A stretch of DNA of 46,574 nt from Candidatus Aminicenantes bacterium UBA4085 (GTDB taxonomy: Bacteria; Acidobacteriota; Aminicenantia; Aminicenantales; UBA4085): NCBI GenBank assembly GCA_002383325.1, contig DFYJ01000152.1:1-46574 (forward strand), given 5' to 3'. The notes under the pieces are model-generated. The model searched no databases and was not told the origin of the DNA. It saw only the letters and a program-made list of their open reading frames with translations. Made by a program: the position numbers and the translations under genes. Each line of letters starts with the position of its first letter. Within the stretch, counting starts at the first letter, position 1. Of this stretch, positions 24,148-31,649 are shown in pieces.

Positions 24148-25455
24148 ATGGACGAGCTGCTGTCGCCGGATGCCGCCGGGGAAAGCTGGCGGCTGGCTGG
24201 TTACGAAGCCCGCGGCGGCTATGCCCAGGCCCGGCGGGCCCTGACCGAAATGAGCCCGGCCGCCGTCCGAGATGAAGTCCGCCGGGCGTCCCTGCGCGGC
24301 CGCGGGGGGGCCGGCTTCCCGGCGGGAGTCAAGTGGGGCTTCGTTCCTGAGGGGGATGGCCCGCGATACCTTTGCGTTAATGCCGATGAGGGCGAGCCCG
24401 GGACGTTCAAGGACCGGGTCATCCTGACCGAGAGGCCCCACCTGCTGTTCGAGGGCATGGCCCTGGCCGGATACGCCATCGGCGCCTCCGAGGGCATCCT
24501 CTACCTGAGGGCCGAGTACGCCTATCTCAAGCCCCACCTGGAGAAAGTCCTGGACGGGCTGCGCAAGAAGAAGTGGCTCGGCCGGACGATCGCCGGCAAG
24601 CGCGGCTTTACCTTCGACATCGAGATCAAGCTCGGCGCGGGCGCCTACGTCTGCGGCGAGGAATCCGCCCTGATCGAGTCGGCCCAGGGCAACCGGGGAG
24701 AGCCGCGCGACCGCCCGCCCTTCCCGGTCCAGAACGGCTACCTGGGGAAGCCGACCACGGTCAACAACGTCGAGACACTGTGCGCCGCGGCCCGCATCCT
24801 GGCCAAGGGCGCCGACTGGTTCAAGGCCTTCGGCACGCCCCGCTCGGCCGGGACCAAGGTCCTCAGCGTCTCCGGCGACTGCCAAAAGCCCGGCGTCTTC
24901 GAGGTTCCCTTCGGACTGTCCATCACGGAGCTCCTGACCATGGCCGGCGGGTCCGACGCCCGGGCCGTCCAGGTCGGCGGCCCCTCGGGGACCTGCATCC
25001 CGCGCGCCCAGTTCGATCGCAAGATCGGCTTCGAGGACCTGGCCACCGGCGGCTCGATCATCGTCTTCGGGCCCGACCGGGACCTGTTCGAGGTCGTCCA
25101 CAACTTCATGGACTTCTTCTGCGAGGAGTCCTGCGGCTGGTGCACCCCCTGCCGGGCCGGCAACGTCCTGCTCAGGCGCAAGCTGGAGAAGATCATGCAG
25201 GGCAAGGGCACCGTCCGCGACCTGGACGAGATCGAGGCCTGGGGCAAGACGATCAAGGCCATGAGCCGCTGCGGCCTGGGCCAGACCTCGCCCAATCCCA
25301 TCCTGACCACCCTGCAGAACTTCCGCGAGATGTACATGGCCAAGATCCACGCCGACCAGGCCTTCATCCCCGAGTTCGACCTCAAGGAGGCGGTCGGGGA
25401 CGCCGTCGCCGTCACCGGCCAGAAGCTGCACGCCGCGGAGAGCGACCATGAATGA
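24148..25455 (+). CDS. hoxF: NADH-oxidising flavoprotein subunit HoxF/NuoF
   Basis: Binds FMN, NADH and one [4Fe-4S] cluster, and is the entry or exit point for NAD(H) electrons. 435 aa. FMN/NADH motifs are GRGGAGFPAGVKW (51-63) and NADEGEPGTFKDR (78-90), then CGEESALIESAQGNRGEPR. A SLBB-like segment follows, then cluster ligands Cys329, Cys332 and Cys335 (SCGWCTPCRAG) and Cys375 (SRCGLGQ). It lacks the extra N-terminal NuoE-like domain of cyanobacterial and Ralstonia HoxF, consistent with a separate HoxE. It starts 3 nt after hoxE and overlaps hoxU by 8 nt. Confidence 0.94.
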   Translation: MDELLSPDAAGESWRLAGYEARGGYAQARRALTEMSPAAVRDEVRRASLRGRGGAGFPAGVKWGFVPEGDGPRYLCVNADEGEPGTFKDRVILTERPHLLFEGMALAGYAIGASEGILYLRAEYAYLKPHLEKVLDGLRKKKWLGRTIAGKRGFTFDIEIKLGAGAYVCGEESALIESAQGNRGEPRDRPPFPVQNGYLGKPTTVNNVETLCAAARILAKGADWFKAFGTPRSAGTKVLSVSGDCQKPGVFEVPFGLSITELLTMAGGSDARAVQVGGPSGTCIPRAQFDRKIGFEDLATGGSIIVFGPDRDLFEVVHNFMDFFCEESCGWCTPCRAGNVLLRRKLEKIMQGKGTVRDLDEIEAWGKTIKAMSRCGLGQTSPNPILTTLQNFREMYMAKIHADQAFIPEFDLKEAVGDAVAVTGQKLHAAESDHE

Positions 25456-26152
25456 GACCATCAAGATCACCATCGACGGCCGCGAGTGCACGGCCCGCCC
25501 GGGCCAGACCGTCCTCGAGGCGGCCGCGGCCAACGGCATCTACATCCCCTCGCTCTGCCACTACCAGGGGCTCAAGCCGGCCGGCAGCTGCCGCGTCTGC
25601 ACCGTCCGGGTCGGCGGCCGCTACCAGGCCGCCTGCACCTTCCCGGTCAGCGAGGGCATGAGTGTGGAGAGCGAGGTCCCCGACCTGCAGGATATGCGCA
25701 AGGCCATCGTCGAGATGCTCTTCGTCGAGGGCAACCACATGTGTCCGGGCTGCGAGAAGAGCGGCAACTGCGAGCTGCAGGCCCTGGCCTACCGCTTCCA
25801 GATGATGGTCCCCCGCTTCCCCTACCTTTTCCCCAAGCGGGACGTCGAGCCCGCCGGGACGAAGATCCTGATGGAGCAGAACCGCTGCATCAAGTGCCTG
25901 CGCTGCGCCCGCGGCATCCGGACCAAGGACGCCAAGAAGGTCTTCGGCCCCCTGAACCGGGGCAGCCATAAGAAGCTGTCCGTCGATCTCAAGCTGGCCT
26001 CGGCCCTGTCGGAGCGCTGGGCCCGCAAGGCCATGGATCGCTGTCCGGTCGGCTGCATCCTGCGCAAGGAGGTCGGCTTCGCCGTGCCCGTGGGCCGGCG
26101 CAAGTACGACAAGGTTCCCATCGGCAGCGACATCGAGAAGCCGCGCGGCTAG
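25448..26152 (+). CDS. hoxU: hydrogenase diaphorase subunit HoxU (short NuoG-type)
   Basis: 234 aa, the N-terminal Fe-S part of a NuoG without the large molybdopterin-fold domain. A [2Fe-2S] ferredoxin domain has Cys37, Cys48, Cys51 and Cys63. A His-Cys3 [4Fe-4S] site has His97, Cys99, Cys102 and Cys108 (NHMCPGCEKSGNC), in the HoxU spacing H-x-C rather than the H-x3-C of NuoG. A further [4Fe-4S] set is CIKCLRCARG with CPVGC. It links HoxF to HoxY. This protein decides the HoxU call and therefore the hydrogenase identity of the E-F-U module. Confidence 0.92.
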   Translation: MNETIKITIDGRECTARPGQTVLEAAAANGIYIPSLCHYQGLKPAGSCRVCTVRVGGRYQAACTFPVSEGMSVESEVPDLQDMRKAIVEMLFVEGNHMCPGCEKSGNCELQALAYRFQMMVPRFPYLFPKRDVEPAGTKILMEQNRCIKCLRCARGIRTKDAKKVFGPLNRGSHKKLSVDLKLASALSERWARKAMDRCPVGCILRKEVGFAVPVGRRKYDKVPIGSDIEKPRG

Positions 26153-26161
26153 GAGAGCGCC

Positions 26162-26710
26162 ATGAGCCAACCCGTCATCGCCACCGCTTCACTGGCCGGC
26201 TGCTTCGGCTGCCACATGTCCATCCTGGACATCGACGAGCGCATCCTCCAGCTCGTCGACCTGGTCGAGTTCAACAAATCGCCGATCGACGACATCAAGA
26301 CCTTCACCAAGCCGGTCGACATCGGGCTCATCGAGGGCGGCTGCTGCAACAGCGAGAACGTCGAGGTCCTGCGGTCCTTCCGCAAGAACTGCAAGGTCCT
26401 CATCTCGCTCGGCGAGTGCGCCATCATGGGCGGCCTGCCGGCCATGCGCAACGGCATCCCGCTTCGCGAATGCCTGGAGGAGGCCTACTACCACACCCCG
26501 ACCACCGACCCGGCCGACCCCAAGATCATGCCCAACGACGAGGACCTGCCGATCATCCTGGACAAGGTCTATCCCAACCACGAGATCGTGCCGGTGGACT
26601 ATTACCTGCCCGGCTGCCCGCCCTCGGCCGACCTGATCTGGAAGGCCCTGGTCGCCCTGCTCGAAGGCAAGCCGCTCGACTTGAGCTACGGCCTGATCAA
26701 GTTCGACTAG
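26162..26710 (+). CDS. hoxY: [NiFe] hydrogenase small subunit HoxY
   Basis: 182 aa, the short small subunit of group 3 bidirectional hydrogenases. Proximal-cluster ligands are Cys14 and Cys17 (AGCFGCHMS), Cys86 (GECAIMGG) and Cys152 (LPGCPPSAD). There is no signal peptide, so the enzyme is cytoplasmic, and no extra C-terminal cluster domain, unlike group 1 enzymes. AGGAG precedes the ATG. It sits 9 nt after hoxU and 11 nt before hoxH. Confidence 0.95.
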   Translation: MSQPVIATASLAGCFGCHMSILDIDERILQLVDLVEFNKSPIDDIKTFTKPVDIGLIEGGCCNSENVEVLRSFRKNCKVLISLGECAIMGGLPAMRNGIPLRECLEEAYYHTPTTDPADPKIMPNDEDLPIILDKVYPNHEIVPVDYYLPGCPPSADLIWKALVALLEGKPLDLSYGLIKFD

Positions 26711-26721
26711 GAAGGACTCCC

Positions 26722-28170
26722 ATGGCGCGCAAAATCACCATCGAACCCGTCACCCGGGTGGAGGGCCACGGCAAGGTCACCATCCACCTCGACGACCGCA
26801 ACAAGGTCGAGAGGGCCCGGCTTCACATCGTCGAATTCCGCGGCTTCGAGCGTTTCGTCCAGGGGCGGCCCTACTGGGAGGCGCCCGTGCTGGTGCAGCG
26901 GCTGTGCGGCATCTGCCCGGTCAGCCACCACCTGGCCGCGGCCAAGGCCATGGACGTCATCGCCGGCGTCGGCCCCGAAGGACTGTCCCCCACGGCCGAG
27001 AAGATGCGCCGGCTGATGCACTACGGCCAGATGCTCCAGTCGCACGCCCTGCACTTCTTCCACCTGGCCTCGCCCGACCTGCTCTTCGGGGCCGATGCCG
27101 ACCCGGCCATCCGCAACGTCATCGGAGTCATCGCCCACGACCGGGAGCTGGCCACCCGGGCCGTCCTGCTGCGCAAGTACGGGCAGGAGGTCATCCTGGC
27201 CACGGCCGGCAAGAAGATCCACGGCACGGGCGCGATCCCGGGCGGGATCAACAAGAACCTGAGCCTCGAAGAGCGCGACGCCCTGCTCAACGGCCCGACT
27301 CCCTACAACGTCGACACCATCATCGACTGGGCCGAGGACGCCGTCGAGTTTCTCAAGGGCTGGCAGGCCAAGAACAAGGACCTGGCCGACGGCTTCGCGG
27401 CCTTCCCCTCCAACCATCTCGGCTTGGTCCGCAAGGACGGGGCCCTGGACTTCTACCACGGGGCCATGCGGGCCGTGGACGCCGAGGGCCGCCGCATCCT
27501 GGACGACGTCGACTACGCCGACTACCTGAAGTACATCGGCGAGGAGGTCAGGACCTGGAGCTACATGAAGTTCCCCTACCTCAAGTCGCTGGGCAAGGAG
27601 AAGGGCTGGTACCGGGTCGGCCCCCTGGCCCGCCTGAGCATCTGCGACTTCATCCCCAGCCCGCGGGCCCAGAAACAGTTCGAGGTCTTCCGGGCCTACA
27701 CCGGCGGCAAGCCCAACAACATGTCCCTGCACATGCACTGGGCCCGGCTGATCGAGCTGCTCCACAGCGCCGAGATCATCAAGCAGCTGCTCCTCGACCC
27801 CGACCTGCAGAAGGACGACCTGGTCCGCAAGGGCAAGAAGACGGGCGAGGGCGTCGGCTTGCTCGAGGCCCCGCGCGGCACGCTCTTCCACCACTACCAG
27901 GTGGACGCCGACGACCGGATCAGCATGGCCAACTTGATCGTTTCCACGACCAACAACAACGAGCCGATGAATCGGGCCGTGGACTGGGTGGCCCGCAACG
28001 TCATCTCCGGCCAGGCCAAGATCACCGAGGGCATGCTCAACCGGGTCGAGATCGCCATCCGGGCCTACGACCCGTGCCTCAGCTGCGCCACCCACGCCCT
28101 GGGCCGGATGCCGCTGGAAGTCGAGATGATCGACGCCGCCGGCCACGTCGTCGACCGGATGAGCCGCTGA
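26722..28170 (+). CDS. hoxH: [NiFe] hydrogenase large subunit HoxH (group 3d-like)
   Basis: Carries the Ni-Fe site for reversible H2 oxidation. 482 aa. L1 motif RLCGICPVSHH has Cys62 and Cys65; L2 motif DPCLSCATH has Cys452, Cys455 and His458. After His458 a 24-residue tail remains (ALGRMPLEV to MSR), the peptide normally removed by a maturation protease once Ni is inserted. EPVTRVEGHGKV opens the protein. ATG 26722 has GGAAGGA upstream; a longer in-frame extension upstream is antiphase reading of hoxY. Group 3d is inferred from the HoxEFUY partners. Confidence 0.95.
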   Translation: MARKITIEPVTRVEGHGKVTIHLDDRNKVERARLHIVEFRGFERFVQGRPYWEAPVLVQRLCGICPVSHHLAAAKAMDVIAGVGPEGLSPTAEKMRRLMHYGQMLQSHALHFFHLASPDLLFGADADPAIRNVIGVIAHDRELATRAVLLRKYGQEVILATAGKKIHGTGAIPGGINKNLSLEERDALLNGPTPYNVDTIIDWAEDAVEFLKGWQAKNKDLADGFAAFPSNHLGLVRKDGALDFYHGAMRAVDAEGRRILDDVDYADYLKYIGEEVRTWSYMKFPYLKSLGKEKGWYRVGPLARLSICDFIPSPRAQKQFEVFRAYTGGKPNNMSLHMHWARLIELLHSAEIIKQLLLDPDLQKDDLVRKGKKTGEGVGLLEAPRGTLFHHYQVDADDRISMANLIVSTTNNNEPMNRAVDWVARNVISGQAKITEGMLNRVEIAIRAYDPCLSCATHALGRMPLEVEMIDAAGHVVDRMSR

Positions 28171-28225
28171 AAGGAAAAATAGGGGTACAGTATACGTAAT
28201 TCCCTATTTCGGGACAGTATTGGGG
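28171..28225. repeat. REP-like intergenic repeat between hoxH and its protease gene
   Basis: It starts immediately after the hoxH stop. An inverted repeat AAATAGGG (28177-28184) / CCCTATTT (28202-28209) encloses a GTATAC palindrome (28190-28195). ACAGTAT occurs twice (28087 is not counted; the copies are 28087-independent, at 28187-28193 and 28214-28220). Its AT-rich composition contrasts with the GC-rich genes. It resembles short AATAGGGG-ACAGTATAC elements scattered in many metagenomic genomes. Confidence 0.6.
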
Positions 28226-28242
28226 AACAAGGATGCACTCGG

Positions 28243-28734
28243 GTGAAGACCCTTCTCATCGGCATCGGCAACCCCGGCCGCGGGGACGACGGCCTGGGGC
28301 CGGCGCTCGTCGAACGGCTGGCCGGGGCCGCGCCCGAGTCGATCCCCGAGGGAGCGATCATCGCCCTGCCGGGCGGGACATCGGCCGTCTGGAAATATCA
28401 GCTCAACATCGAGGATGCCGCGCTCATCGCCGACTACGACCGGGTCGTCTTCGCCGACGCTTCCGCCTCGGCCGCGCCCGGAACCGCCGCCCTCGAGCCG
28501 CTTCAGCCGGCGGCCTCGATCACCTTCACCACCCACGAGCTTCCGCCCGCCTCCGTCCTGGCCCTCACCCAGGATCTCTACGGCCGCTCGCCCGCGGCCT
28601 GGCTCCTGGCCATAGCCGGATCCTCGTGGGATCTGGGGCAGGGGCTCTCGGCTCCGGCCCTCGCGGCCCTCGACATCGGCGAGGCTCTTCTCCGGGCCTG
28701 GCTGGGCCAGACCGCCGGCCCGGCCGTGCTATAA
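28243..28734 (+). CDS. hoxW: hydrogenase maturation protease (HoxW/HyaD family)
   Basis: Cleaves the C-terminal peptide of the Ni-loaded large subunit. 163 aa of the M52-type fold: IGIGNPGRGDDGLGP at the N-terminus with the metal-sensing acidic pair Asp15/Asp16, then FADASASA, and TTHELPPASVLAL with the conserved His. The start is GTG 28243, with AAGGA 9 nt upstream. It directly follows hoxH, whose 24-residue tail is its likely substrate. The stop TAA overlaps a TATAAT that may serve hypB. Confidence 0.88.
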   Translation: MKTLLIGIGNPGRGDDGLGPALVERLAGAAPESIPEGAIIALPGGTSAVWKYQLNIEDAALIADYDRVVFADASASAAPGTAALEPLQPAASITFTTHELPPASVLALTQDLYGRSPAAWLLAIAGSSWDLGQGLSAPALAALDIGEALLRAWLGQTAGPAVL

Positions 28735-28735
28735 T
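28730..28735 (+). promoter_or_regulatory. possible internal -10 box before hypB
   Basis: TATAAT at 28730-28735 lies exactly 9 nt before the hypB ATG at 28745, with no -35 that I can recognise and no Shine-Dalgarno between. If used, the hypB mRNA would be essentially leaderless. Confidence 0.3.
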
Positions 28736-28744
28736 TCCCGGGTT

Positions 28745-29419
28745 ATGACGACGAAGAAGCAGCTCTACGTCCTGCAGGACATCCTCGGCACGAACCAGAA
28801 AGTGGCCTCCGAGATCCGGGCCGCCTGCATCGAGCGCGGTGTCCTGGTTCTCAACCTGATGAGCTCCCCCGGCGCCGGCAAGACGACCCTGCTGGAGAAG
28901 CTGGCCGAGCGCTTCCGGGACGCGCACCGGATGGCCGTTATCGAGGGCGACATCGAGACCGAGCGCGACGCCGAGCGCATCCGGGCCAAGGGCGTGCCGG
29001 CCTGGCAGATCACGACCGGAGGCGCCTGCCACCTGGAAGCCCGGATGATCGCCCGCGTCCTGCCCGAGGTCAGCCCCGACATCGACTTCCTGTTCATCGA
29101 GAACGTCGGGAACCTGGTCTGCCCCGCCTCCTACGATCTGGGCGAGCGCCTGCGGGTGGTCCTGCTGTCCTCCCCCGAAGGCGACGACAAGCCCAAGAAG
29201 TACCCCAAGGCCTTCCTGACCGCCCAAGTCCTGGTCATCACCAAGTCCGACCTCCTCCCCCACCTGCCCTTCGACGTGGAACGGGTTAAGAAGGAAGCGC
29301 TCGAGCTGAACCCGGCCCTCCGGATTTTCGTCATCTCGGCTCTCACCGGCGAAGGCCTGGACGATCTGGCCGCCTTCCTCCTAGAGTCGAGCCGCGAGCT
29401 GCGCTCCGCCCATGCATGA
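28745..29419 (+). CDS. hypB: hydrogenase nickel-incorporation GTPase HypB
   Basis: GTP-hydrolysing Ni insertase. 224 aa: Walker A SSPGAGKTT (40-48), EGDIETERDAERI switch region, metal-site GGACHLEARM and GNLVCPASYDLGE, and TKSDLLPH for guanine recognition. The N-terminal His-rich nickel-storage stretch found in some homologues is absent. It overlaps hypA by 8 nt. The other maturation genes hypC, hypD, hypE and hypF are not in this window. Confidence 0.94.
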   Translation: MTTKKQLYVLQDILGTNQKVASEIRAACIERGVLVLNLMSSPGAGKTTLLEKLAERFRDAHRMAVIEGDIETERDAERIRAKGVPAWQITTGGACHLEARMIARVLPEVSPDIDFLFIENVGNLVCPASYDLGERLRVVLLSSPEGDDKPKKYPKAFLTAQVLVITKSDLLPHLPFDVERVKKEALELNPALRIFVISALTGEGLDDLAAFLLESSRELRSAHA

Positions 29420-29768
29420 GCTTTCGGTCGTCGCCTCGCTGGTCGAGACCATCGAGGAGCTGGTCCGCGAGAACAAGGCCAAGGCGGTAACCGGGATCTG
29501 GATCAAGGTCGGTCCCCTCTCGGGTGTCGTCCCCGAGCTTCTTGAATCGGCCTTCGACATGTACCGCAAGGGGACGGTCGTCGAGAAGGCGCGCCTGTCG
29601 ATCGAGAAGCCCCCCCTGCGGGCCCTCTGCCGGGCCTGCCGCCGGGAGACCGAGCGGGCCGATTATTCGCCGGCCTGCCCGGTTTGCGGCTCCACGGACC
29701 TGGAGATCACCGGCGGGACCGACCTCCTCCTCGAGCGCGTCGAGCTGGAGACCGACGAACCCGCTTAA
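29412..29768 (+). CDS. hypA: hydrogenase nickel-incorporation protein HypA
   Basis: Ni chaperone that works with HypB. 118 aa starting MHELSVV, where His2 is the Ni ligand, and containing a zinc ribbon of two Cys pairs (CRACRRE and CPVCGS). It ends the plus-strand hydrogenase run and converges with the M28 peptidase gene with only 4 nt between stops. Confidence 0.94.
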   Translation: MHELSVVASLVETIEELVRENKAKAVTGIWIKVGPLSGVVPELLESAFDMYRKGTVVEKARLSIEKPPLRALCRACRRETERADYSPACPVCGSTDLEITGGTDLLLERVELETDEPA

Positions 29769-29772
29769 CCGC

Positions 29773-31548
29773 TTATTTTTCCGCGGCGTACCAGGCGATG
29801 CCGTACATCAGCCGCGATGTCTTCTCCATCAGCTCGCCGCTGGCCTTGTCCACGCTGTCGGTCGTCTGGTGCAGGTCCGGGGTCACGGCCGAGAACGGCC
29901 ACAGCCAGGGGACCTTGAGGGCCGTGAACGAGCTGTGGTCGCTGTCGCCGAAGGTCAGACTGGAAGCCTTGGCCTCGCGCAGGTAGAGGTCCAATCCGAC
30001 GTACTGGTTCACCCGGCGGGCCGCTTCGCCCAGGTCCGAGCCGCCGCTGAAGTTGATCAGCATGAAGTTGGAGGGCGTGATCGCCTTGAGGAAATCCGGC
30101 GAGGAGGGCAGTCCCATGGTCCGGGAGGCGAAGGCCAGCGACTTCTCGTCGTAGGCCCGGCTCATCATGTCGAAGTTCAGGTACGTCACCGTCTTCAGCT
30201 GGGGCAAGGGCGGATGGGCCACGTAGTATTCCGAGCCCAGCAAGCCCTTCTCCTCGGCCGTCCAGAGGGCGAAGATGATGGTCCGCTTGGGCTTCTGGGG
30301 ATTGGCGGCGAAGGCCCGGGCCTGGTTGAGGACGCCCACGGAACCGGAGCCGTTGTCGTCGGCGCCGTTGTAGATGTAATCCTCATAGCGGCCGACGTGG
30401 TCCAGATGGGCGCCGATGACGACGGCCTCGTTCTTCAGGGCCGGGTCGGAGCCCTCGATCATCGCGACCACGTTGAGGCCGCGGGCCATCTGGGTCTTGA
30501 TGGTCGAGGCGATGGTCAGGGTCGCGCCGGGAATGTCGAAGGAGGCGGGCTTCTTGGACTGGTCGATGGCCTTCTTGACCGAGTCGACCGTCCGTCCGGC
30601 AGCGGCCAGGATGGCGTCGGCGGTGCGGTTGCTGATCTGAATCACGGCCGGCTTGTCCCAGGGCAGGGGGACGGCGGCGCCGGGGATCGACATCCGCCGG
30701 TAAGGCTTATGGACGATCGGGGCGTCGTCCGGCACGCTCTTGGCCGGCAGGAGGGACCTGAAGCGGGACATGTCCTGGGAAGCCGGATTGACCATCAGAA
30801 TGGCCGCCGGGCCGCGTTGGGCCAGGGCAGCCAGGCGAGGGGTCATCCCCGACATCGGGTATCCCTGCGCGCCGCCGGCGGGCGCGGACTTGACCGGGAT
30901 GAAGGCCGGCGCGCCCTGGAAGGCTATGACGATCTTGCCCTTGACGTCGATGCCCTTGAAGTCGTCGTACTTGGCCTCGGGGTCGCTGACGCCGTAGCCG
31001 ACGAAGGCGAGAGGCGCGGTCAGGACGTCCCCCGTGGCATTGATCGAGGAGTAGTCGGCCCCGGCCTGGAACTCGCGGCTCAGGACGGCCTGGCCGTTGC
31101 GGACTTCCAAGGCCATCCGGCTGGATGTCTCCAGCGTCTCCTGCAGGGGGAATTCCTGCAGGTAGGTCTTCTCGGCCGGACGCGGCGCGCCCATCGTGCC
31201 CGAGAAGTACTGGGCCATGCTGAAGGAGCGGGGCGCGATGTCGCCGATGGGCGTCAGGCCCCAGAGGCCGAAGAGGGAAGCCGCATACTCGGCCGCCAGC
31301 TGGTAGCCGCGCGAGCCGGCCTCCCGGCCCTCCAACAGGTCGGAGGCGATGAAGGTCAACAGGGCCAGCGAGCCCTTGGCGCTGATGGTCTCGAAGCCGG
31401 CCTTGATGCCGGCCGGGGCGGGCTCGAGCTTGGCCGCTTTGACCAGCGTCTTGGAGAAGTCCTCGGCCTTGGCCGGGGGCGTGGTTTGGCCGGCGGAAGC
31501 CAGCGGGATCAGGAAGGCGAGCAGGGCGGCGAGGGCGGTCTTTCTCAT
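29773..31548 (-). CDS. secreted M28 family zinc aminopeptidase
   Basis: 591 aa. Signal peptide MRKTALAALLAFLIPLASAG, then a PA-type domain inserted around 170-280, then the M28 catalytic domain. Zinc ligands and catalytic residues by motif: His381 and Asp383 (GAHLDHVG), bridging Asp397 (GADDNGSG), Glu432/Glu433 (TAEEKGLLGSEY), Asp460 (LNFDMMS) and His538 (GDSDHSSF). It trims amino acids from external peptides. ATG 31548 has AGGAG upstream. The in-frame extension to 32007 is antiphase to pstB. A likely promoter precedes it at 31606, so it may be independent of the pst operon. Confidence 0.93.
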   Translation of the reverse strand: MRKTALAALLAFLIPLASAGQTTPPAKAEDFSKTLVKAAKLEPAPAGIKAGFETISAKGSLALLTFIASDLLEGREAGSRGYQLAAEYAASLFGLWGLTPIGDIAPRSFSMAQYFSGTMGAPRPAEKTYLQEFPLQETLETSSRMALEVRNGQAVLSREFQAGADYSSINATGDVLTAPLAFVGYGVSDPEAKYDDFKGIDVKGKIVIAFQGAPAFIPVKSAPAGGAQGYPMSGMTPRLAALAQRGPAAILMVNPASQDMSRFRSLLPAKSVPDDAPIVHKPYRRMSIPGAAVPLPWDKPAVIQISNRTADAILAAAGRTVDSVKKAIDQSKKPASFDIPGATLTIASTIKTQMARGLNVVAMIEGSDPALKNEAVVIGAHLDHVGRYEDYIYNGADDNGSGSVGVLNQARAFAANPQKPKRTIIFALWTAEEKGLLGSEYYVAHPPLPQLKTVTYLNFDMMSRAYDEKSLAFASRTMGLPSSPDFLKAITPSNFMLINFSGGSDLGEAARRVNQYVGLDLYLREAKASSLTFGDSDHSSFTALKVPWLWPFSAVTPDLHQTTDSVDKASGELMEKTSRLMYGIAWYAAEK

Positions 31549-31584
31549 AGGTCGGTCTCCTCGGACGTCGGGTGAACAAAGGTC

Positions 31585-31611
31585 GGAGCGCGAAGCGCTC
31601 CCAGCATTATA
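31585..31611 (-). promoter_or_regulatory. -10 box and leader hairpin upstream of the M28 peptidase
   Basis: Reading the minus strand, TATAAT (31611-31606) is followed within a few bases by a perfect 7-bp hairpin GGAGCGC-TTC-GCGCTCC (31601-31585). The hairpin lies at or near the start of the transcript. No T-tract follows it, so a terminator for pstB is less likely. No good -35 is visible. Confidence 0.4.
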
Positions 31612-31649
31612 TACGATCCCGGAACCGGAAGAGTTGCCCGCCCCGAAAG

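Noticed and set aside
23683..25539. 618-codon minus-strand open frame
   Set aside because: Antisense to hoxE and hoxF with no motif support.
26707..28146. 479-codon minus-strand open frame
   Set aside because: Antisense to hoxH; rich in Val, Gly, Asp and Gln as expected from reversed codons.
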